Source: Bacteroidota bacterium (GTDB lineage Bacteria; Bacteroidota; Bacteroidia; Chitinophagales; Chitinophagaceae). From it: 64,000 nt of DNA. Positions 51,429 through 58,775 of this stretch are shown here, one piece after another. The notes under the pieces were generated by a model, which did no database searches, was not told where the DNA came from, and saw nothing but the letters and a program-made list of their open reading frames with translations. A program made the translations under genes and the position numbers. Numbering within the stretch: position 1 is the first letter of the stretch; each line of letters opens with the position of its first letter. The DNA lies in contig CANHGS010000010.1 in NCBI GenBank assembly GCA_947460595.1, forward strand, positions 1 through 64,000, read 5' to 3'.

Positions 51429-52064
51429 ATGGATTTAGATCAATTTAAACAACAACTCAATGAAAAGCTCTCCACTGACCATAATGGCAGATCGGGAGAA
51501 GAGATTGCACAAATGCTCGGCAAGAAAACTTTTTCAATCATTGAAAAACTAAAAAGAAGTATTCAATATGAAATCCTTTTTGGATTGATTGGCATGATAC
51601 TTTTTGCCATTCTAGCTTTTTCAACCAAATACCAATCTATAAGAACCTATTTTGGCGTTGCTGCAGTTTTCATATTTTTATTTCTGTTCTTATTGAATTA
51701 CTTACTCAAAAAAACTATCAAACTAAATCAAGTTCAGCGCCCAGTCATTAGCAATCTGACCAATTATGTTTTATTAATTGAAGAATACATGAAACGGTAT
51801 TTTCAGTTTACTATGGCCATGATACCTATTTGTTTATTTTTTGCTGGCTATCTAGGATATCATGAGAAAAAGCCAATTCCCGAATTGGACAAAATCATTG
51901 ATGTTGGACAATTAGGCTTTAAACTTGTTTTGACAATTTCTATTATTTATTTAATCTCATTCAGTATTGGTATCTACTATTTTACCAAATGGTATTTGCA
52001 CAAAATTTATGGCAAATATGTATTGGAACTGAAGAATTGCATTAAAGACTTACAGGAAAACTAA
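51429..52064 (+). CDS. Hypothetical multi-TM protein (candidate anti-sigma/regulatory partner)
   Basis: 5 nt downstream of the sigma gene; about 55 aa soluble N-terminus then four hydrophobic segments. Confidence 0.65.
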   Translation: MDLDQFKQQLNEKLSTDHNGRSGEEIAQMLGKKTFSIIEKLKRSIQYEILFGLIGMILFAILAFSTKYQSIRTYFGVAAVFIFLFLFLLNYLLKKTIKLNQVQRPVISNLTNYVLLIEEYMKRYFQFTMAMIPICLFFAGYLGYHEKKPIPELDKIIDVGQLGFKLVLTISIIYLISFSIGIYYFTKWYLHKIYGKYVLELKNCIKDLQEN

Positions 52065-52246
52065 TCCTTACTCACAAATATTTTTTCTTCTAGTATCAAT
52101 TAAATATTGGATTTTCCATCCATTTGTTTGGCGTACCAATTGAAATGAATTTACGCCACAATGACTAAAAATGCCAATACAATTAAAATGGACGGTTTTC
52201 TCATTAGGTTGATTTTTGCATTAAATATAAATTTCCTAGTACAAAA

Positions 52247-52274
52247 AAATCCGCCCAATTATTTGAGCGGATTT
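52247..52274 (-). terminator. Terminator after arginine decarboxylase
   Basis: AAATCCGC...GCGGATTT inverted repeat with T-rich tail on - strand. Confidence 0.7.
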
Positions 52275-52291
52275 ATATCTTAATTAGAACA

Positions 52292-53722
52292 TTATCTTAG
52301 GTAACCCAGAATTTTGAGCATACTTGCCGAAGTTTGTTCCTTGGCATAAACCCAATCTATCAATTTTCCATTTTTATCATGTTCCACAATCACGTGTTTG
52401 GGAGATGGCACCATGCAGTGCTTGATTCCTCCATATCCACTTATTTGATCTTGGTATGCACCAGTATGAAAGAACCCTACGTATAAAGGCTCTTTATTAG
52501 ACTCTGCTTCTTTTTTACCATCGGCGGCCAACTTGGGAAGGAATACCTCATTGATATGCTCTTCCGAATCATAATAATCATGACTATCACAAGTGATACC
52601 CCCAAGCACTACCCGATGATATTCGTTATCCCATTTATTAATAGGCAACATCAAAAATTTCTCTCCAATTCCCCATGTGTCTGGCAATGTAGTAATAAAT
52701 GAAGAATCAATCATGTACCAGCACTCACGGTCATTCTGAATCTTTTGGCCAAGCACACTGTAAATATGTGCCATGCTCTCTCCTACTGTAAAGGATCCAA
52801 ATTCTGTGTAGATATTGGGCATGGGAACTTTAGCCTTGTTACAAGCTTTCTTAATATTACCTACAATTTCATTGATCATGAATTGGTAATCATATTCAAA
52901 TCCCAATGAATGCTTAATAGGAAAACCTCCGCCAATATTAATACTATCTAATTCGGGACAAATTTTCTTTAACTGGCAATATAAGTTGATGATTTTATTC
53001 AATTCACTCCAATAATAAATATCATCTTTTACGCCTTTATTCAAAAAGATATGCAGCATCTTTAGTTGGAACTTGTCTTCAAATCCTTCAATCTCATCTA
53101 CATAAAATTCCAAAATATCCTTTGCGCGTATACCCAATCTTGAAGTATAAAAAGGAAAATTGGGTTCTTCTTCAGCTGCTACTCGAATACCTAATCTAAA
53201 TGGCTGTTTTACAGATTTGCGATAAGCTTGTAACTCCTCTTTATTGTCTAAAATAGGAATCACATTCTTAAATCCATTATTGATCATCTTAGCAATCCTA
53301 GAAGTATACGTTTTTTGCTTATATCCATTACAGACTATATATACGTCTTTATTAATCTTCCTTCTCTCGTAGAGTCTATTGATAATATCCAAGTCATAAG
53401 CATGCGAGGTCTCTAAATGAATGCCATGCTTCAAAGCCTCTTCCACTATAAAAGAGAAATGGGAACTCTTAGTGCAGTAACAATAAAAATATTGTCCCTC
53501 ATACTTGTGCTTCTTGAAGGCATTGGCAAACAACGATTTTGCCTTATTAATCTGCATCCCAATTTTGGGAAGATAGGTAAGCTTCAAAGGCGTTCCATGC
53601 TTGTTGATTAGCGAGATCAAGTCTAATCCATTAAATTCTAGATAACCGTCATCATTTTGATCAAATCCTTCCTGGGGAAAATGGAAGGTTTGTTTCACAA
53701 GCGAGGTGTAAGTGTTGTTCAT
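52292..53722 (-). CDS. Arginine decarboxylase-like, fold-III PLP decarboxylase
   Basis: GQYFYCYCTKSSHFSFIVEEAL; HLETSHAYDLDII; SINIGGGFPIKHSLGFEYDYQ; VGFFHTGAYQDQISGYGGIKHCMVPSPKHV. Confidence 0.82.
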   Translation of the reverse strand: MNNTYTSLVKQTFHFPQEGFDQNDDGYLEFNGLDLISLINKHGTPLKLTYLPKIGMQINKAKSLFANAFKKHKYEGQYFYCYCTKSSHFSFIVEEALKHGIHLETSHAYDLDIINRLYERRKINKDVYIVCNGYKQKTYTSRIAKMINNGFKNVIPILDNKEELQAYRKSVKQPFRLGIRVAAEEEPNFPFYTSRLGIRAKDILEFYVDEIEGFEDKFQLKMLHIFLNKGVKDDIYYWSELNKIINLYCQLKKICPELDSINIGGGFPIKHSLGFEYDYQFMINEIVGNIKKACNKAKVPMPNIYTEFGSFTVGESMAHIYSVLGQKIQNDRECWYMIDSSFITTLPDTWGIGEKFLMLPINKWDNEYHRVVLGGITCDSHDYYDSEEHINEVFLPKLAADGKKEAESNKEPLYVGFFHTGAYQDQISGYGGIKHCMVPSPKHVIVEHDKNGKLIDWVYAKEQTSASMLKILGYLR

Positions 53723-53804
53723 TAGCTAGGTTAGAGTTATACTGTTGGCAGAACAATTTTTGCTGAGCAAAACTAACAGTTTTAACGCATGGTTGCTCAA
53801 AAAA

Positions 53805-53833
53805 AAGCCGGAAGGATTGGATCCTTCCGGCTT
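53805..53833 (-). terminator. Terminator after rplT
   Basis: AAGCCGGAAGGAT-TGG-ATCCTTCCGGCTT, followed by TTTTTT on - strand. Confidence 0.9.
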
Positions 53834-53853
53834 AATCTATTTTTCAAGTGGAA

Positions 53854-54198
53854 TTATTTTACTTGAGCAACCAAAGCTTTAAAGCTTTCTGGCTGATTCA
53901 TGGCTAAATCAGCCAAAACCTTACGGTTCAAATCAATTCCCTTTACACTTAATTTATTAATAAACTGGCTATAAGTCATACCTTCTTCTCTTACGGCAGC
54001 ATTAATACGCGCAATCCACAACTGGCGGTATTCACGCTTCTTTAATTTACGACCTACATAACTATAAGTCAAACCTTTTTCAACAATATTTTTGGCTACG
54101 GTATAAACGTTTTTACGTTTACCATAAAAACCTTTTGCTTGGTCAAGGATTTTTTTCCTTCTAGCCCTAGATGCTACTGCATTTTTTGAACGTGGCAT
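53854..54198 (-). CDS. rplT: 50S ribosomal protein L20
   Basis: [37 protein letters not shown]; 114 aa. Confidence 0.98.
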   Translation of the reverse strand: MPRSKNAVASRARRKKILDQAKGFYGKRKNVYTVAKNIVEKGLTYSYVGRKLKKREYRQLWIARINAAVREEGMTYSQFINKLSVKGIDLNRKVLADLAMNQPESFKALVAQVK

Positions 54199-54277
54199 AG
54201 TATTTTGTTTTGAAGCTTGCCTTTAAATGATTACAAGCTGTGTTTTAAAATGATGGTTACTGGAAATCTGTAAAAGA

Positions 54278-54478
54278 CTATCCTTTCAAACGCAATAAAC
54301 GTAGAACAAAGTCTTTGTTTGGAGCACTTACCAAACCTTTCTTGTTCAATGCTCTTTTACGTTTTTTAGATTTCTTAGTCAAGATATGACGTTTGAAAGC
54401 TTTTTGGAAAGTGATCTCTCCGGTACCTGTCACCTTAAAGCGTTTTTTAGCGCTGCTGTTGGTTTTTACCTTTGGCAT
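54278..54478 (-). CDS. rpmI: 50S ribosomal protein L35
   Basis: [22 protein letters not shown]; start trimmed to 54478 from ORF start 54523. Confidence 0.97.
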   Translation of the reverse strand: MPKVKTNSSAKKRFKVTGTGEITFQKAFKRHILTKKSKKRKRALNKKGLVSAPNKDFVLRLLRLKG

Positions 54479-54590
54479 GTTAAATAATCTTATTGAGATT
54501 ACACCCTGCTGGCGTTCCAACACGGGTTGGAAACTTGTTGAGCCCTACGGGAAATGTCCGATTTTTTCGGATGGCAAAGGTAAGAAAAAA

Positions 54591-54706
54591 AGTGAAGAGT
54601 GAAGAGTGAAGAGTGAAAAATGTAGGAAATAAATGAAAAGTGAAGAGTGAAAATTAAAGGAAAAAAGTTAAGAGTGAAGAGTGAAGAATGAAGAATGAAG
54701 TGTGAG
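54591..54706 (-). repeat. Degenerate 7-bp tandem repeat (TYTTCAC on - strand; GTGAARA on +) between infC and rpmI
   Basis: agtgaagagtgaagagtgaagagtgaaaa ... atgaaaagtgaagagtgaaaa ... gttaagagtgaagagtgaagaatgaagaatgaagt. Confidence 0.95.
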
Positions 54707-54743
54707 ACTAAAGCTAACTAATTGATTATTAAGTCTTAAAAGC

Positions 54744-54772
54744 AAGAAAGCGGCCTTTAAGGACGCTTTCTT
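54744..54772 (-). terminator. Hairpin between infC and rpmI (terminator/attenuator candidate)
   Basis: AAGAAAGCG-g-CCTT-T-AAGG-a-CGCTTTCTT, one mismatched pair; weak T-rich tail. Confidence 0.7.
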
Positions 54773-54792
54773 GATCAAAGTAATTATCTAGA

Positions 54793-55368
54793 TTATGCCT
54801 TCTTTTTGCCTGTTTTAGGCGTAAAAATGGCAAACATTCTTTTTCCTTCTAATTTAGGCATGCTTTCTAAAGTTCCTGCTTCAGCCAGTCTTTCTGCAAA
54901 TTTCAACAACAATAACTGTCCTCGGTCTTGGAACATGATGGCACGTCCTTTAAACTGAACATAGGCTTTTACCTTATTCCCATCTTTCAAGAAGTTTTCG
55001 GCATGTTTGGCCTTGAAATTGAAATCATGGTCATCTGTACCAGGCGTAAAGCGAATTTCCTTCACCTCACTTTGCTTGGAGTTGGCCTTCATTTCTTTTT
55101 CCTTCTTCTTCTTTTCGTAGAGGAATTTCTTGTAATCAATCACCTTACAAACCGGCGGATCAGCCGTTGGGGATATTTCTACCAGGTCTAACTCTTGCTC
55201 CTGGGCAATCTTCAAAGCCTCTGAAGTTGGATAAACGCCAACTGTTACATTGTCGCCTACCAAACGAACTTGCAAAACGCGAATTCTTTCATTGATACGA
55301 TGTTCAGGCTCCGGCTGCCTGTTAAACCTGGGGTTAAATCTTCCTCCGCCTCTTGGTGGTAATGCCAT
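54793..55368 (-). CDS. infC: Translation initiation factor IF-3
   Basis: INERIRVLQVRLVGDNV...GVYPTSEALKIAQEQELDLVEISPTADPPVCKVIDYKKFLYE. Confidence 0.97.
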   Translation of the reverse strand: MALPPRGGGRFNPRFNRQPEPEHRINERIRVLQVRLVGDNVTVGVYPTSEALKIAQEQELDLVEISPTADPPVCKVIDYKKFLYEKKKKEKEMKANSKQSEVKEIRFTPGTDDHDFNFKAKHAENFLKDGNKVKAYVQFKGRAIMFQDRGQLLLLKFAERLAEAGTLESMPKLEGKRMFAIFTPKTGKKKA

Positions 55369-55422
55369 TAAAACTTGTTTTGTGAATAATTGATTTGGTG
55401 TTAAAGATATAAATAAAGTAGA

Positions 55423-57360
55423 CTATTCTGCTGATTTCCGATTTTCTATTTCATCCTTGATCATCTCAACAAAGGCATCAACGGATTGTACACCCGTATC
55501 TCCCTTTCCCTGACGTCTAACGGACAATTGATTTTCTGCCACTTCCTTCTCTCCTATTACCAGCATGTAAGGTACGCGCATCAATTCTGTATCGCGGATT
55601 TTTTTTCCAATTTTCTCGTTCCTATCGTCTAATTCTACCCTTACTCCCGCTTTTCTAAGTCTAGTCTCCACAGATTTGGCATAATCCATGAACTTATCAC
55701 TAATAGGCAAGACCTTAACTTGCAGTGGTGACAACCAAACAGGAAATTTACCTGCATAGTGTTCTAACAAGAATCCAATAAATCGTTCATGGGTTCCCAA
55801 AGGAGCGCGGTGAATGATCAACGGAATTTCTGCTTCGTTCTCTTTATTGGTAAAGGAAAGATTAAAGCTTCTAGGTTGAGCAAAATCTACCTGATTGGTA
55901 GCCAAAGTAAATTCTCTTCCAATGGCACTCCAGATTTGCACGTCAATTTTTGGGCCGTAGAATGCACCTTCTCCTTTTACTTCTACAAAAGGAACGCCTG
56001 TTTCAATCAACACATTTCTTACCAATTCCTCAGTTTCCAACCAGAGTTCTGGTTCGTTGACATATTTCTGACCTAATTTTTCAGGATCGTGCAAACTAAG
56101 ACGCATCACGTATTTCTCAATGCCAAATATTTTAAAATACTTGATGTACATATCGTTTACGGCCTTGAACTCTTGCATGAACTGCTCTTTGGAACAATAA
56201 ATATGCGCGTCATTCATGTGTAAGCAACGCACACGCATAAGTCCGAATAATTCTCCACTTTGCTCATAGCGATAGCAAGTACCATATTCCGCAATGCGAT
56301 AAGGCATATCGCGATAGCTTTTGGGCTCAGCATCAAATATTTTGTGGTGGTGTGGACAGTTCATAGCCTTGAGATAGTATTTTTCTCCATCCATATCCAT
56401 GGGCGGGAACATACTATCCGCATAATAAGGCAAGTGGCCACTTGTGATATATAAATTCTCTTTGGCTATATGTGGGGTTACCACACGCTTGTAGCCACCA
56501 TCCGATTCTGTTTCTTTGGCTAATTTTTCCAACTCTTCAATGATCACTGTTCCGTTTGGCATCCAGAGAATTAAGCCTTGACCAATATCGTCGTTCATGG
56601 TATAAATACCCAATTCCTTACCCAATTTGCGGTGATCACGCTTCTTGGCTTCTTCCATCATGAGTAGATAGGCATCCAATTCCGCTTTATTGGGAAAAGT
56701 AACGCCATACACCCTGGTCAACATCTTATTTTTCTCATCCCCCTTCCAATAAGCCCCAGATATACTGGTTAGCTTAATTGCTTTGATGGCGCCTGTTCCT
56801 GGAATATGTGGTCCTCTACAGAGGTCTGTAAATTGCCCCTGCGTATAAAAACTAATCTCACCGTCTTGCAAGCCCTGTAACAAATCCAATTTATACTCAT
56901 CACCCTTATCAGCAAAATACTGAATAGCGTCTTGCTTGGTTATGGCTTTGCGGATATAAGGATTGTTCTGCTTGGCTAATTCATTCATCTTGTTCTCAAT
57001 CTGGCGAAGGTCTTCTTCCGTCATTTGACGGTCACCCAAATCCATATCATAATAAAAGCCACGGTCTAATGCAGGTCCTACCCAAAATTTCACCCCTGGA
57101 AACAATGATTCAACTGCTTCTGCCATCAAGTGGGCAGATGAGTGCCAAAATGTATTTTTACCATCTGCATCATCCCAAGTGAGTAATTGCAAACTAGCAT
57201 CTGCCGTGATTTCACGAGAAGCATCCCAAACCTGTCCATTAACTTTTGCGGCCAAAACCTTTCTGGCCAAGCCTTCACTGATTGATTTGGCCACATCCAT
57301 TGCAGAAATACCTGACTGGTATTCCCTTACGGCGCCATCTGGAAAAGAAATCTGTATCAT
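55423..57360 (-). CDS. thrS: Threonine--tRNA ligase
   Basis: HSSAHLMAEAVESLFPGVKFWVGPALDRGFYYD; AMNCPHHHKIF; IHRAPLGTHERFIGFLLEHYAGKFPVWLSP. Confidence 0.98.
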   Translation of the reverse strand: MIQISFPDGAVREYQSGISAMDVAKSISEGLARKVLAAKVNGQVWDASREITADASLQLLTWDDADGKNTFWHSSAHLMAEAVESLFPGVKFWVGPALDRGFYYDMDLGDRQMTEEDLRQIENKMNELAKQNNPYIRKAITKQDAIQYFADKGDEYKLDLLQGLQDGEISFYTQGQFTDLCRGPHIPGTGAIKAIKLTSISGAYWKGDEKNKMLTRVYGVTFPNKAELDAYLLMMEEAKKRDHRKLGKELGIYTMNDDIGQGLILWMPNGTVIIEELEKLAKETESDGGYKRVVTPHIAKENLYITSGHLPYYADSMFPPMDMDGEKYYLKAMNCPHHHKIFDAEPKSYRDMPYRIAEYGTCYRYEQSGELFGLMRVRCLHMNDAHIYCSKEQFMQEFKAVNDMYIKYFKIFGIEKYVMRLSLHDPEKLGQKYVNEPELWLETEELVRNVLIETGVPFVEVKGEGAFYGPKIDVQIWSAIGREFTLATNQVDFAQPRSFNLSFTNKENEAEIPLIIHRAPLGTHERFIGFLLEHYAGKFPVWLSPLQVKVLPISDKFMDYAKSVETRLRKAGVRVELDDRNEKIGKKIRDTELMRVPYMLVIGEKEVAENQLSVRRQGKGDTGVQSVDAFVEMIKDEIENRKSAE

Positions 57361-57471
57361 GTATTTAAAATAGAGCTTTATTAATAGGGAGACGAAGTTA
57401 CAAAATTGCAGTCAGACTAACACAGCTCAATACCATTATCTCTACCAAAGCTTTAACGCTTCTTTAGTAAG

Positions 57472-57498
57472 TTGCCTTATCTTGTAGCCGTAGTTTTG
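57472..57498 (+). promoter_or_regulatory. Candidate promoter TTG-N16-TAGTTTTG directly before ATG 57504
   Basis: TTG at 57472, TAGTTTTG at 57491-57498. Confidence 0.55.
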
Positions 57499-57503
57499 TT
57501 CCA

Positions 57504-58775
57504 ATGAGATTGAATTTTACCTTTCTTTTCTTTTTATTGCTCTCTTTTAGCGCCCAGTCCCAAAAATTGACAGGGATCTGGAGGGGGTATTTTAGTGCCT
57601 CAAATGGTTTATACCGAGGTGGCGTAAAGGAAGAAATGTACAAATACGAGGTTCAGATTAGGTTAAACCAGGACAATTCCGTAGACGGGGTCACTTATTC
57701 CTATCAAACTACCGTCTTTTACGGCAAAGCTAATTCCCAGGGAATTTATTCCCCACAAGCCAAATCCCTTACCCTGAAAGAAACAGGGTTAATGGAATTG
57801 AAAATTGGAGACAAGAGCCAACCCTGTTTAATGACTTGTTACTTAGATTATTCCAAAATTGGAAAATTGGAAGTGCTACAAGGAGAATTCATTTCTGTAA
57901 ATATTAAGGACAAAGGAGATTGTGGCGCGGGTAAAGTTTATTTAGAAAAAGTGCCTGTTTCAGATTTTCAAGCAGAAGATTTCTTAAAACAAAAGAAAGC
58001 GGTTGACACTACTAAGAAAAAAAGTTTAACAGAGGAATCGCCAAAACCCGTTCAGCCGGAATCAAAGTTGTCTGAATCTAAGTCAGCAACTAAATCTGCC
58101 AACGCAGCCAGTCCAAGTGAAAAGCCACTTCCTAAAACCAGAACTCCAACTACAACAGCAAAGCCTAATACTACAACTAATGCAAACAAAGTTCCAGTTA
58201 CCAAAGCCCCTGTAACCATTCCTCCGGCTACAAAACAAGCTGCACCAGTTGCCAAAACCAAACCAGGTGCAGAAAACAATTTGGTAACTAAAAATGCAGT
58301 AGCACCAACTGTATCTATTGATAAAAAGTCCAATATTACTGCGGCGCCAATTACTCCTAAAGACAGTTTTCCTCCAAAAGCAAAAGAACCTATAGTCAAT
58401 AAAACTCCGGTTCCTAAAGTATTACTAGAGCGGGAGAACAACCTGGTCAAAACCATTCAAACAGATGAAGAATTAATTCAGATTGACATGTATGACAATG
58501 GCACTATTGACCATGATAGTATTTCTGTTTTCCACAACAATAAAGAAGTCATAAAAAACGGAGGATTGAGCTACACCCCTATTAGTCTTAAGATCAAATG
58601 TTCAAAAGAAGACTTCAGACACGAACTAATTATGGTGGCTGAAAACCTTGGTGAGATTCCACCCAATACCGCTTTGATGGTAATTACCGCTGGCAAAAAA
58701 CGCTATGAAGTTTTTCTAACTTCTACCGAATTAAAAAATGCCAAAGTAGTCATTGAATACACACCCAAAAATTAG
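57504..58775 (+). CDS. Secreted protein with Pro/Thr/Lys/Ala-rich linker and C-terminal beta-rich domain
   Basis: Signal peptide; low-complexity region about 58000-58430; IDMYDNGTIDHDSISVFHNNKEVIKNGGLS C-terminal domain. Confidence 0.75.
   Translation: MRLNFTFLFFLLLSFSAQSQKLTGIWRGYFSASNGLYRGGVKEEMYKYEVQIRLNQDNSVDGVTYSYQTTVFYGKANSQGIYSPQAKSLTLKETGLMELKIGDKSQPCLMTCYLDYSKIGKLEVLQGEFISVNIKDKGDCGAGKVYLEKVPVSDFQAEDFLKQKKAVDTTKKKSLTEESPKPVQPESKLSESKSATKSANAASPSEKPLPKTRTPTTTAKPNTTTNANKVPVTKAPVTIPPATKQAAPVAKTKPGAENNLVTKNAVAPTVSIDKKSNITAAPITPKDSFPPKAKEPIVNKTPVPKVLLERENNLVKTIQTDEELIQIDMYDNGTIDHDSISVFHNNKEVIKNGGLSYTPISLKIKCSKEDFRHELIMVAENLGEIPPNTALMVITAGKKRYEVFLTSTELKNAKVVIEYTPKN

Noticed and set aside
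58052-58456. 134-aa - strand ORF
   Set aside because: Antisense shadow of the low-complexity Pro/Thr/Ala linker of the + strand secreted protein.
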